A DNA stretch of 26,236 nucleotides, taken from an uncultured Clostridia bacterium. GTDB lineage: Bacteria > Bacillota > Clostridia > Christensenellales > CAG-138. Location of the stretch: positions 1-26,236 of the forward strand of contig CALGGM010000223.1 of assembly GCA_937915925.1 (NCBI GenBank), written 5' to 3'. The notes beneath the pieces are model-generated. The model made no database searches and was not told where the DNA came from. It saw only the letters and a program-made list of their open reading frames with translations. The position numbers were made by a program, and so were the translations under genes. Shown here in pieces: positions 1 through 8,540 of this stretch; position 1 is the first letter of the stretch, and every line of letters starts with the position of its first letter.

Positions 1-120
1 TGAAGGAGTGATGGTACGCGCGGGAAGCGCGCGATCTACCGCTGTAACGAAGTGGTAGCGACGCGCAACGACCATGTTTCGGGATTGGGGGGACCGCGTA
101 AGCGGTGGGCGGGTAGTCGT
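1..120. repeat. GC-rich hairpin-forming non-coding repeat
   Basis: Several short stems follow one another: GCGCG-ggaa-GCGCGC near 20-34, an imperfect CTACC...GGTAG stem at about 36-58, and ACCGC-gtaa-GCGGT near 92-105. The 15-mer ACCGCTGTAACGAAG at 38-52 recurs exactly at 7868-7882, also next to GC-rich stems. The pair brackets the GC-rich backbone block. No convincing reading frame was found. I read it as a REP-like dispersed palindromic element, but the end of an upstream gene cut by the window cannot be excluded. Confidence 0.35.
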
Positions 121-140
121 TTCCGATTCCCTGGTTTCTA

Positions 141-169
141 TTGCGTTTTTCGGCGGGGTATGGTACACT
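141..169 (+). promoter_or_regulatory. Candidate sigma-A promoter for the hybrid kinase
   Basis: TTGCGT at 141-146 and TACACT at 164-169 are separated by exactly 17 bases. The site lies about 75 bases before the kinase start, which has AAAGGAG at about 225-231 as ribosome binding site. Both boxes are imperfect matches to TTGACA/TATAAT. Confidence 0.4.
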
Positions 170-243
170 TTTTGTATATGATTTGGGATGGATATCCCTT
201 TCAATTTCCCATCGACCGATCATGATAAAGGAGCCCATCGGCA

Positions 244-3200
244 ATGCAGAAACGGATTTTTGAGTTGGACGAACAGACGCTGTCCGCGATCGAGGAGATC
301 GGCGGGCATATGCCCGGCGGATTTTTCATCTACAAGGCGGAAGCGCCGGAGGAGCTGATCTACGCAAACCGCGAGGTGCTGCAGATCTACGGCTGCAGCG
401 ACCTTGCGGAGTTTCGGGCGCTGACGGGCTTTACCTTCCGCGGCATGGTGCATCCGGACGATTACGCGGACGTCGCCTCGTCCATCGCGCGGCAGATCAG
501 CGAAAGCGAGGATCGGCTCGATCACGCGGAGTACCGCATCGTCCGCAGGGACGGCTCGGTGCGCTGGGTCGACGATTACGGGCATTTTACGAACACGTCG
601 ACGCACGGCGGCGTATACACGGTGTTCATCTCGGACATCACGGAAAAGCGCGTGAAGCAGGAGACCGACGCCGCGAGCCGCGACGCGGTCATCACAACGC
701 TGACCAACGCGTACAACACCGTGTGGCTGATCAACGACGTCGAGACCGAGGCGTGCTCGCTCTACCACACCGATATGGACGGCGCGCACGCGACGGCGAT
801 CAAAAATGCGCTGAGTCACGCACGCTACACCGATACCAAGACGCAGTACGTCGACACGATGGTCGCGCCCGAGGACCGTGAGCGGATGCAGACCGAGATC
901 GGGCTTCCGTACATTCTCGAACAGTTTCAAAAGAAGGACCGCTTCTCGGTCAATTTCGTCCGCGCGCTCGCGTCGGGACCGCGGCATTACCGCATCGATT
1001 TCGGCAAGGTCAACATGCCGAACGGACGCACCGGCGTCATGATGGGCTTTAAGGACGTCGACGACGAGGTGCGGCAGGGACGCGCCGTGCGCGAGGCGCT
1101 GGAGGCGGCAAGGCGGGTCGAGGAGGAGAACCGCAAGCTCAGCGAGGAGGTCCGCTCCGCGGCGCGGCTTGCGGAGCTGATGGGTTCCGTGTCCTCGCTG
1201 CTCACGAACATGCCCGCCATGAGCTTTTCGAAGGACGCCGAGACCGGCGTGTACCTTGCGTGCAATCAGGCGTTTGCCGAGTACGCCGGAAAGACCGCGC
1301 CGGAGGGCGTGGTCGGGCTCAAAGATCACGAGATCTTCGACGCCGACACCGCGTCGCACTTTGTCGAGGACGACAAAAAAGCGCTCGCCATGGACGGCGC
1401 GTACATCTTCTTTGAGGACGTACCGGACGCGTCGGGGACCGTCATCCGCAACCTGCAGACGACGAAGCTCAAGTTCCGCGACACAACCGGCAAGCTCTGC
1501 CTGCTCGGCATGTGCGTGGACGTCACCGAAATGACGCGCATCAAGACCGAGGAGGCGGAGAGCCGCGCAAAGCAGCAGGAGCTTGAAAAGCGTCTCGCGC
1601 TGCAGGAACAGCTCTTATTACACGAACAGCATCAAAAGGAGCTCGACAGCATGATCACCGCGATGGCGTCGGACTATCGCAGCGTGTACCATGTGGACAT
1701 CGACGACAACGACGCGGTGTGCTACCGCGCCGATCCGAACGACCCGAACCAGTCGCCGGAGGGCGTACATTTCCCGTACCACGAGCGGTTCATCGAATAC
1801 TGCGACCTCTACGTGGACGACGAGTTCCGGGAGGGCTTTCTGCGCTTCATCGATCCGGACAGCGTCCGCGCGGCGCTCGCCACGGAGAACATCATCGCGT
1901 ACCGCTACCTCACGCACCGCAACGGCGAGGCGTATTATGAAATGCTCCGCATGGCGGGCGTACGGCATCCGCGCGACCGCGAGGACCATATCGTACACGC
2001 GGTCGGTCTCGGCTTTACCGTGATCGACGCCGAAATGCGCGAAACGCTCGCCAAAAACCACGCGCTCGCCGCCGCGCTTGCCGCCGCGGAGGACGCGAAC
2101 AAGGCGAAGACCGTGTTCCTTTCGAATATGTCGCACGAGATTCGCACGCCGATGAACGCGATCATCGGGCTCAACAACATCGCGCTGTCCGACGCGACCA
2201 TCTCGGAAAGCACGCGCGAGTACCTCGAAAAGATCGGCATCTCCGCGCATCACCTTTTGGGGATCATCAACGACATCCTCGACATGTCGCGCATCGAGTC
2301 CGGGCGCATGGTCATCAAGAGCGAGGAGTTCTCGTTCGCGAAGGCGCTGGAGCAGGTCAACACCATCATCGGCGGGCAATGCCGCGACAAAGGGCTGTCC
2401 TACGACTGCCGGATGCACGGGCAGGTCGAAAACTATTACATCGGTGACGACATGAAGCTGCGCCAGGTCATGATCAACATCCTCGGCAACGCCGTGAAGT
2501 TCACGCCCGAGGGCGGACGGATCACGTTCGACGTCGAGGAGATCGCGCGCTTCGACGGGAAATCGACGCTGCGCTTTGTCATCAGCGACACGGGCATCGG
2601 CATGAGCAAGGCGTATCTGCCGAAGCTGTTCGACGCGTTCTCGCAGGAGGATTCCTCGTCCACGAGCCGCTACGGAAGCACCGGGCTCGGCATGCCGATC
2701 ACCAAGAGCATCGTCGAGATGATGAACGGGAACATCTCCGTGGAGAGCGAAAAAGGCAAGGGCACGACGTTTACCGTGACCGTAACGCTTTTAGACTCCG
2801 ACCGCAAGTCCGAGATCGAGGAGGAGGGCACGCCGCATCCGCACGAAATGTGCGTGCTGGTCATCGACGACGATCCGGTCGCCTGCGAGCATGCGCAGAT
2901 CGTTCTGGGGCAGGTCGGCATTTCCTGCGAGAAAGCGCTGTCGGGACTTGAAGGCATCGAAATGGTGAAGCTGCGCCACGCGCGCCGCGAGCCGTATAAC
3001 CTGATCCTCGTCGACTGGCGCATGCCGGACCTCGACGGCGTGGAGACGACGCGGCAGATCCGCGCGGCGGTCGGCAACGAGACGCCGATCATCATCCTGA
3101 CCTCGTACAACTGGGAGGACGTCGAGCAGGAGGCGATGGCGGCGGGCGTCGACACGTTCGTTTCGAAGCCGCTGTTCGCCGGCAGCGTCATGGACCAGTT

Positions 3201-3639
3201 CCGCGAGGCGTTCAAGAAAAAGAACCTGCGCCTGATGAAGCGGACCGCGGACCTCAAGGGACGGCGGATCCTGCTCGCGGAGGACATGCCCGTCAACGCG
3301 GAGATCATGATCATGGTGCTTTCGATGCGCGAGATGCAGGTCGATCATGCCGAGAACGGACAGATCGCGGTGGACAGGTTCCTTTCGCACGGGCCGGGCT
3401 TTTACGACGCGATCCTCATGGACATGCGCATGCCGGTGATGGACGGTCTCGAAGCGACGCGCACGATCCGCGCAAGCGAGCACGCAGATGCAAGGGAGAT
3501 CCCGATCATCGCGCTGACCGCCAACGCGTTCGACGAGGACGTGCAGCGGAGCATGCAGGCGGGTCTGAACGCGCATTTATCGAAGCCCGTCGAGCCCGAA
3601 GCGCTGTTTGAAACCCTCGAAACCCTCATCAAAGCATAA
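244..3639 (+). CDS. PAS-domain hybrid histidine kinase with two receiver domains
   Basis: This 1131-residue sensor kinase has no membrane segment, so it should be cytoplasmic. Residues about 10-135 form a clear PAS domain (motif HPDDY, then RxDGSVRWV). About 140-280, 310-430 and 470-610 hold further PAS-like sensor segments separated by charged helices. The HisKA motif MSHEIRTPMNAIIG carries the phospho-accepting His631. The ATPase domain follows with the N box (NILGNAVKFTPEGG), G1 (DTGIGMS) and G2 (GSTGLGMPI). Two receiver domains end the protein, with probable phospho-acceptor Asp924 (LVDWRMPDLDG) and Asp1060 (LMDMRMPVMDG). The family relays phosphate His to Asp in response to a sensed ligand. 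No DNA-binding response regulator lies nearby, so the output partner is unknown. It is followed after 18 bases by another kinase fusion and probably shares its transcript. The ligand cannot be inferred. Confidence 0.93.
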   Translation: MQKRIFELDEQTLSAIEEIGGHMPGGFFIYKAEAPEELIYANREVLQIYGCSDLAEFRALTGFTFRGMVHPDDYADVASSIARQISESEDRLDHAEYRIVRRDGSVRWVDDYGHFTNTSTHGGVYTVFISDITEKRVKQETDAASRDAVITTLTNAYNTVWLINDVETEACSLYHTDMDGAHATAIKNALSHARYTDTKTQYVDTMVAPEDRERMQTEIGLPYILEQFQKKDRFSVNFVRALASGPRHYRIDFGKVNMPNGRTGVMMGFKDVDDEVRQGRAVREALEAARRVEEENRKLSEEVRSAARLAELMGSVSSLLTNMPAMSFSKDAETGVYLACNQAFAEYAGKTAPEGVVGLKDHEIFDADTASHFVEDDKKALAMDGAYIFFEDVPDASGTVIRNLQTTKLKFRDTTGKLCLLGMCVDVTEMTRIKTEEAESRAKQQELEKRLALQEQLLLHEQHQKELDSMITAMASDYRSVYHVDIDDNDAVCYRADPNDPNQSPEGVHFPYHERFIEYCDLYVDDEFREGFLRFIDPDSVRAALATENIIAYRYLTHRNGEAYYEMLRMAGVRHPRDREDHIVHAVGLGFTVIDAEMRETLAKNHALAAALAAAEDANKAKTVFLSNMSHEIRTPMNAIIGLNNIALSDATISESTREYLEKIGISAHHLLGIINDILDMSRIESGRMVIKSEEFSFAKALEQVNTIIGGQCRDKGLSYDCRMHGQVENYYIGDDMKLRQVMINILGNAVKFTPEGGRITFDVEEIARFDGKSTLRFVISDTGIGMSKAYLPKLFDAFSQEDSSSTSRYGSTGLGMPITKSIVEMMNGNISVESEKGKGTTFTVTVTLLDSDRKSEIEEEGTPHPHEMCVLVIDDDPVACEHAQIVLGQVGISCEKALSGLEGIEMVKLRHARREPYNLILVDWRMPDLDGVETTRQIRAAVGNETPIIILTSYNWEDVEQEAMAAGVDTFVSKPLFAGSVMDQFREAFKKKNLRLMKRTADLKGRRILLAEDMPVNAEIMIMVLSMREMQVDHAENGQIAVDRFLSHGPGFYDAILMDMRMPVMDGLEATRTIRASEHADAREIPIIALTANAFDEDVQRSMQAGLNAHLSKPVEPEALFETLETLIKA

Positions 3640-3657
3640 AACGGGAGCATGTACGGT

Positions 3658-6450
3658 ATGGAAAGTCTGCAAACGGGAAAACCGCTCGATCGCTACCTGT
3701 CCCGGCTCGACGTCTGGGCAATGGCGTTCGGCTGCATGGTCGGGTGGGGCGTGTTCGCCATGCCCGGCACGACGTTTGTTCCGATCGCGGGTCCGCTCGG
3801 CACGCTGATCGCCTATGCGATCGGCGCGGTCATCATGCTGATCATCGCGAGCAACTTTTCCCTTCTGATGGGCAGAAGCTCGATCACGGGCGGCGTGTAT
3901 TCCTACACCAAGGAGGCGTTCGGACGCGATCACGCGTTCCTCTGCTCGTGGTTTCTGTGCCTGTCATACCTCACGATCGTATTCTTAAACGGCACTGCGC
4001 TGTTTCTCGTGGTGCGCACGCTCTTTGCCGACGCGGCGCAGAGCGGGATCCACTATACGATCGCGGGGAATACCATCTATCTCGGCGAGACGGTCGTGTC
4101 CGTGCTCGTGCTCGCGGTCGTCGGCGTGCTGTTCGTCGCGGCGAAGGCGGCGCTGCAGCGGCTGCACACGGTCCTGTCGGTCGTGCTGCTTTGCGGCGTC
4201 GTGATCACGGCGGCATTCTGCCTGCCGCGCGTGTTCTCGGGGACCGACTGGCTGTCGTTCGGCTCGACGGGCGTTCGCCTGGGCTACGCCGTGTTCAGCC
4301 TCGTGATCCTCGCGCCGTGGGCGTTCGTGGGATTCGAGGTCACCTCGTTCGACACCGCGCATTTCAGGTTCCCGATCCGAAAATCGAAGGCGGTCCTGAT
4401 CCTGTCGATTTTGCTGACAGCCTTCGCCTATGCTTCCATGGCGCTTGTGAGCATCGTGTCCGTGCCGGACGGGTTCGATTCGTGGCAGACGTATTTCGCA
4501 AGCCTCGATTCGATGCATGGCGTCGCGTCCGTGCCGACGTTCTACGGCGCGCGCGCCGTCATGGGGACCGCCGGGCTCGTCGTGATGTCGGTCACCGCGA
4601 TCGCCGCGATTTTAACCGGCATCATCGGGGGCTATCGCGCCGCGACGCGCGTGCTGTCCACGATGGCGGAGGACCGCATCCTTTCCGATAAGTTTTCCAA
4701 AATGACCTACAGCATCGTCTTCATCATGGTGCTGTCCATCGTGCTGTCGCTGTTCGGCAGGAACACGCTGAACTGGTTCGTCGATCTCACCTCGTTCGGC
4801 GCGATCGTCGGGTTCGGGTATTCGTCCGCCGCGGCGTTCAAGCTTGCGCGGGCGGAGGGCAACCGGCGCGCCGCCGTCACCGGGCTGATCGGCGCCGCGA
4901 TCTCCGTGCTGTTCGTCGTCGTGCAGCTCGTGCCGCGGCTGTCCGCAATGGAAGCCATGGGCAGCGAAGCGCTGCTTCTGCTGTCGCTCTGGTGCCTTTT
5001 GGGGTTCTTCTTCTACTGGCGCACGGTCCGAAAGAGCACGCTCACCGAGTACAGCGGCATGTCCGCGTCCGGCGTCGCGCTGTTCGCGCTGCTGGTGTAC
5101 GCCGCGGTGCTGTGGCTTCTGAAACAGCTTTCGGGCAGCGTCACGCCGGAGGAGCTGCGAAGCCGCCTCAACCGCGACGGGGTGATTTTGCTGGTCATCA
5201 TCTTCGTGGGACTGACCGTCATGCTGTACGTGCAGGGCGTCGTGCGCAAAAAGCACGAGGCGGCGGAGCGCGAGCGCATCCGCGCCATGGAGGGCAGCCT
5301 TGCAAAGAGTCGGTTTCTGTTCAACATGTCGCATGACATCCGCACGCCGATGAACGCGATCATCGGCTATACCGACCTCGCGAAGCAGGAGACCGACCCC
5401 GCGGCGGTCCGGGAATACCTCGAAAAGATCGACGGCTCGGGCAAGCATCTGCTCGCGCTGATCAACGATATTCTGGAGATGAGCCGCATCGAGAGCGGCA
5501 AGATCGAGCTCGACTATGTGCCGACCGATCTCTTTGCCGTGTACGACGGCATGCGCGATCTGTTCTCGGAGCAGATGCGCGCAAAGAACATCGACTTTCG
5601 CGTGCATACCGAGAGTGTGCAGGACCGCTTCGCGTGGTGCGACCGCAAGAACCTGAACCGCGTGCTGCTGAACATCATCAATAACGCGTTAAAGTTTACG
5701 CCGGAGGGCGGCAGGGTCGTTGCGACGCTCACGGAGACGGGCGCCGCGGACGGCTACGCGACCTATGAGATGCGCGTGCAGGACACGGGCATCGGCATGT
5801 CGAAGGAGTTTGCGGAGCGCATGTTCCACGCGTTCGAGCGTGAGCGCACCTCGACCGTCAGCGGCGTCGAGGGAACCGGGCTCGGACTGTCGATCACCAA
5901 GGGCATCGTGGATCTGATGGGCGGCACGATCGATGTGCTGACCGCGCCGGGCAGCGGGACCGAGATCATCATCCGGCTGAAGCTCAAGCTCGCCGACGCG
6001 TCCGATCTGCCCGAGGACCGGCAGGCAGCGGCGCAGACAACGGACGCGCAGACCGATTTTACGGGCAGGCGCGTGCTGCTCGTGGAGGACAACGCGATCA
6101 ATATGGAGATCGCCGAGATGATCCTTTCGCAGGCGGGCTTTACGGTGGAGACCGCGGAAAACGGCAAGATCGCCGTGGAAACGGTCGCCGCCGCCGCGCC
6201 GGGGCATTTTGACGCGATCCTCATGGACATTCAGATGCCGGAGATGGACGGGTACGAGGCGACCCGCGCGATCCGCGCCATGGACGACCCGAAGCGCGCG
6301 AACGTCCCGATCCTCGCCATGACCGCGAACGCGTTCCGCGAGGACGTCGAGGCGTGCAGGGCGGCGGGCATGCAGGCGCACATCGCAAAGCCCATCGACA
6401 TCCCCACGCTTCTTTCCACCCTCGCCTCCGTGCTCGGCGACAAAGCTTAA
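3658..6450 (+). CDS. APC-type amino acid permease fused to histidine kinase and receiver
   Basis: The N-terminal half (to about residue 500) is strongly hydrophobic with about 12 membrane segments. It opens with an APC-superfamily-like first helix (FGCMVGWGVFAMPGT, matching the G-x-G-I/V substrate motif), followed by GGVYSYTKEAFG and a long transporter core. After a short linker helix comes HisKA (MSHDIRTPMNAIIG, His559), an ATPase domain (NIINNALKFTPEGG, DTGIGMS, GTGLGLSI) and one receiver (LLVEDNAINMEI, LMDIQMPEMDG, Asp857). By family logic this is a membrane receptor built on a transporter scaffold that signals amino acid (or amine) availability; transport itself is not shown. I prefer ATG 3658 over 3649 because GGGAG at 3643-3647 is spaced 10 bases from it and only 1 from the other. 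It is transcribed behind the preceding kinase and ended by a hairpin at 6518. Confidence 0.9.
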   Translation: MESLQTGKPLDRYLSRLDVWAMAFGCMVGWGVFAMPGTTFVPIAGPLGTLIAYAIGAVIMLIIASNFSLLMGRSSITGGVYSYTKEAFGRDHAFLCSWFLCLSYLTIVFLNGTALFLVVRTLFADAAQSGIHYTIAGNTIYLGETVVSVLVLAVVGVLFVAAKAALQRLHTVLSVVLLCGVVITAAFCLPRVFSGTDWLSFGSTGVRLGYAVFSLVILAPWAFVGFEVTSFDTAHFRFPIRKSKAVLILSILLTAFAYASMALVSIVSVPDGFDSWQTYFASLDSMHGVASVPTFYGARAVMGTAGLVVMSVTAIAAILTGIIGGYRAATRVLSTMAEDRILSDKFSKMTYSIVFIMVLSIVLSLFGRNTLNWFVDLTSFGAIVGFGYSSAAAFKLARAEGNRRAAVTGLIGAAISVLFVVVQLVPRLSAMEAMGSEALLLLSLWCLLGFFFYWRTVRKSTLTEYSGMSASGVALFALLVYAAVLWLLKQLSGSVTPEELRSRLNRDGVILLVIIFVGLTVMLYVQGVVRKKHEAAERERIRAMEGSLAKSRFLFNMSHDIRTPMNAIIGYTDLAKQETDPAAVREYLEKIDGSGKHLLALINDILEMSRIESGKIELDYVPTDLFAVYDGMRDLFSEQMRAKNIDFRVHTESVQDRFAWCDRKNLNRVLLNIINNALKFTPEGGRVVATLTETGAADGYATYEMRVQDTGIGMSKEFAERMFHAFERERTSTVSGVEGTGLGLSITKGIVDLMGGTIDVLTAPGSGTEIIIRLKLKLADASDLPEDRQAAAQTTDAQTDFTGRRVLLVEDNAINMEIAEMILSQAGFTVETAENGKIAVETVAAAAPGHFDAILMDIQMPEMDGYEATRAIRAMDDPKRANVPILAMTANAFREDVEACRAAGMQAHIAKPIDIPTLLSTLASVLGDKA

Positions 6451-6517
6451 CGGCAGGCTGTCGCAAAAGGGGACAGACCGTTTGCGGCGATAGTATGAAA
6501 TGAACGCTTGCAGGATG

Positions 6518-6549
6518 AAAGGGCGCAGAAAACGCCCTTTCTTTTTATT
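6518..6549 (+). terminator. Rho-independent terminator after the permease-kinase
   Basis: AAAGGGCG, a 7-base loop, CGCCCTTT, then CTTTTTATT. The hairpin is nested in a wider inverted repeat, GTTTGCGGC at about 6480 against GCCGCAAAC at about 6557. The rest of the 314-base gap before the next gene holds a promoter at 6706 and nothing else I recognise. Confidence 0.8.
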
Positions 6550-6705
6550 AGTTTTGCCGCAAACTATCCGCGTTTTCCCTCGGTCGCATACCTTAGTATA
6601 GCTCCTTCGTGAAAACGCGAATTCTGTCACCCTTATCAACAGCCTGTACAAGAGAAGCACGACGACCCTGCGGCGCGCGAAGCGAGACGGAAGGGTTGCC
6701 AGCGA

Positions 6706-6734
6706 TTGACATTGCGGGTGGGATGTGCTATATT
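6706..6734 (+). promoter_or_regulatory. Sigma-A promoter for the zinc-ribbon protein
   Basis: TTGACA at 6706-6711 and TATATT at 6729-6734 are 17 bases apart, close to consensus. The start codon at 6765 lies about 24 bases below the expected initiation point, which gives a short leader containing GAGGAGGGG. This argues against starting translation upstream of 6765 although the frame is open to 6609. Confidence 0.75.
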
Positions 6735-6764
6735 TCCCGTATCATTGAGGAGGGGAATCGATCC

Positions 6765-7787
6765 ATGAAATGTCCGAATTGCGCGTCTGAGCTGAACGGC
6801 GGGGAGACGGTCTGTCCGCATTGCGGAGCGAGCCTGAACGCGCCGAAAGAGAGCGATACGGCTGAGAATGTCACGTCCGCACCCGAACAGAAGAAACGGA
6901 AGAAAGGTCTGATCCCGACGCTGATCCTTGCAGCGGTGCTGATCGCAGGCGCTTTCTGCCTTTGGTTTTTCGTACTGCGCCTGCCCAAGGTCGATAGCAT
7001 CACGCTTTCCGAGACCGAGACGGCGCTGCACATCGGCGGGGAAACCGTGCTTACCTGTACGATCCTGCCGGAGGAGGCGAGCGGACGGCGCGTCAGATGG
7101 ACGTCCTCAGACGAGACGGTGGCGACCGTCGATCGCGACGGAAGGATCACGGCAATCTCGGACGGGACCTGCGTGGTCACCGCGTCGGTCGGCAAGCAGG
7201 CGGCAGACGTCGCGGTCACGGTGAATATGCTTGAGCTGTCGGAAACCGAACTTTCGCTGTACCGAAAGGAAACGCATCCGCTGACGTGTACGGTCTATCC
7301 GGAAACGGACGGCGAAAAGGCGGTCGCATGGTCAAGCTCGAACGAGTCGGTCGCGACGGTCGGTCAGGACGGCGTCGTGCGGGCGCTTTCCGCGGGCGAA
7401 TGCGTCATTACGGCTTCGGCGGAGGGCCGCACCGCCGAAGCGCGGGTCACGGTGTCCGCGTTCAGTAAGGAGGAGACGGCAATGCTCGGCGAATGGCAGG
7501 GCGTGCTTGCCGAGGTCGAGGGCGCGCAAAAGAAATACGCGGGCGTGCTCGCGCTGAACGAGGATCATACCGTCACGCTCACGGAGGACGAGAATGTGAT
7601 CACTCTGCGCTGGTCGAGCTTTGAAACGGAGAACCACACGTTCCTGTCCGTCGCCGGCGAGGGCGCGGAATACACGGGCTTCATATTCTATTTCGAAGAA
7701 AACGACATCCTGATGGTGGAGCTGAGCATCATGAGAGGCATGCAGGTCAGCTCCGTCGATCTCTACTTCCAACGTCCGCAGTCCTGA
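6765..7787 (+). CDS. Membrane-anchored zinc-ribbon protein with two Ig-like (Big_2) repeats
   Basis: The 340-residue protein begins with a zinc ribbon, C-P-N-C at residues 3-6 and C-P-H-C at about 18-21, followed by a charged linker and one membrane helix near residues 47-66. Two Ig-like repeats follow, each with the typical S-E-T-E-L, W-S-S-x-E-S-V-A-T-V, G-x-V-x-A and G-x-x-x-I/V-T-A-S elements (about 70-150 and 150-230). A C-terminal domain of about 100 residues has no match I recognise. The expected topology is zinc ribbon inside and Ig-like repeats outside. Big_2 repeats are usually adhesive or structural and the ligand is unknown. The start at 6765 is chosen from its GAGGAGG site and the promoter position. 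It is monocistronic, with codon use like the kinases to its left. Confidence 0.85.
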   Translation: MKCPNCASELNGGETVCPHCGASLNAPKESDTAENVTSAPEQKKRKKGLIPTLILAAVLIAGAFCLWFFVLRLPKVDSITLSETETALHIGGETVLTCTILPEEASGRRVRWTSSDETVATVDRDGRITAISDGTCVVTASVGKQAADVAVTVNMLELSETELSLYRKETHPLTCTVYPETDGEKAVAWSSSNESVATVGQDGVVRALSAGECVITASAEGRTAEARVTVSAFSKEETAMLGEWQGVLAEVEGAQKKYAGVLALNEDHTVTLTEDENVITLRWSSFETENHTFLSVAGEGAEYTGFIFYFEENDILMVELSIMRGMQVSSVDLYFQRPQS

Positions 7788-7867
7788 GCTTCCGTCGGCG
7801 GTATGCTTCCATGAACGGACCGCAGGGGCCGTTGTCCCCGACGGTCCACGAAAAAGTGTGCAACGAC

Positions 7868-7882
7868 ACCGCTGTAACGAAG
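7868..7882 (+). repeat. Second copy of the 15-base backbone repeat
   Basis: ACCGCTGTAACGAAG is identical to positions 38-52. It lies between the zinc-ribbon gene and the terminator at 7934, still inside the GC-rich backbone. Confidence 0.4.
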
Positions 7883-7933
7883 CGAAAGCCGCCTAAGTGA
7901 ACCACGTTCAAATCACGCACGCAAAGCGTGCAT

Positions 7934-7971
7934 AAAAGATCTGCTCCGCCTAAAGGCGGAGCAGATCTTTT
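7934..7971. terminator. Perfect 17-bp bidirectional terminator hairpin
   Basis: A perfect 17-bp stem starts AAAAGATCTGC and ends GCAGATCTTTT, with loop TAAA. It can end the rightward zinc-ribbon transcript and also the leftward tRNA-Arg transcript, whose CCA end lies only 2 bases away. Confidence 0.85.
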
Positions 7972-7972
7972 G

Positions 7973-8019
7973 TGGCGTGCCCGACACGATTTGAACGTGC
8001 GGCCTTCAGAGTCGGAGTC
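7973..8019 (-). tRNA. 3' half of tRNA-Arg(CCG), probable island attachment site
   Basis: Read on the minus strand there is an anticodon loop CTCCGAC with 3' stem TCTGA, a variable loop, a T arm GCACG-TTCAAAT-CGTGT, 3' acceptor CGGGCAC, discriminator G and encoded CCA. Beyond 8019 the match fails: no intact D arm and no GTGCCCG acceptor 5' strand. GC content falls at the same point. Integrative elements that target tRNA 3' ends leave exactly such a fragment on one side, with the intact tRNA on the other. I therefore infer an att site with the island extending rightward. The intact partner is not in the window. Confidence 0.7.
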
Positions 8020-8417
8020 GATAAAACCCAAAGTCTGAAAACGCTCTAATTATCTGAAAAAACGCCTATTTTAGGGCATTTTTGTCATTCCGCACCCGTC
8101 CGTACAAGTCCAATATGTACCCAATAATCCAACCGTTGTGTGCTACTGGTGTGCTACTAGACAGACCCGCTAATGAACGATACCCTTCAAATGCTCACGC
8201 CTGCCAGGATTGCCCGATTTGCTCTCGGGCCCTGTTTCCCGCATTGCAAAGCACCAATCCGGTACCCTCCACATAATCGGTGTAGCCATTATAACAGGTG
8301 CTGCAACAAAAATCAACCGATATTGTTGGTCTATTATGCCGGTTTTGAACCGTTAAGCGTTGATCTCTCGTGCCAGCAATTGCCTGTTTCCTGATTGCAA
8401 ATTATTAACCAGTAAGC
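8020..8417. other. Gene-free island edge with tandem 11-base repeats
   Basis: This AT-rich stretch has no believable gene. It holds an imperfect hairpin, AAAAACGCC against GGGCATTTTT, at about 8050-8078, and a tandem repeat GTGTGCTACT at 8138-8147 and 8149-8158 with 11-base periodicity. Short direct repeats beside an attachment core are what tyrosine recombinases use as arm-type sites, so that is a possible role (inference). No integrase is encoded here. Confidence 0.4.
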
Positions 8418-8531
8418 ATGTTTCCTCTTTCGCTGTTAAACAAAGAACTGCAAGACTGTATGCAGCAAATTGAGTACTTTGGCCTCTTGAACTTGTTTAT
8501 TCACAGACGGGAGAACCGTCGTGTCGAATAA
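8418..8531 (+). CDS. Possible 37-residue peptide upstream of radical SAM gene
   Basis: An ATG opens a 37-codon frame with one Cys and a charged C-terminal end rich in Arg (IHRRENRRVE). It lies 153 bases before the radical SAM start. There is no good ribosome binding site. It could be a small precursor or leader peptide, or chance. Confidence 0.2.
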   Translation: MFPLSLLNKELQDCMQQIEYFGLLNLFIHRRENRRVE

Positions 8532-8540
8532 TATATTATT

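Noticed and set aside
220..6660. Long open frames on the minus strand opposite the kinases (for example 220-1359, 1618-2418, 2791-3576, 4612-5607, 5689-6660)
   Set aside because: They are Arg/His/Asp-rich, lack domains and ribosome binding sites, and are explained by GC-rich codon use of the kinase genes on the other strand.
7973..8060. A functional tRNA with an intron in the anticodon loop
   Set aside because: Removing 16 bases restores the anticodon arm, but no acceptor 5' strand or proper D stem exists and such introns are not expected in bacteria outside group I introns.
8082..8394. Two overlapping short frames at the island edge (64 and 73 codons)
   Set aside because: They overlap each other, have no ribosome binding site, no homology I recognise and odd Pro/Cys-rich composition.
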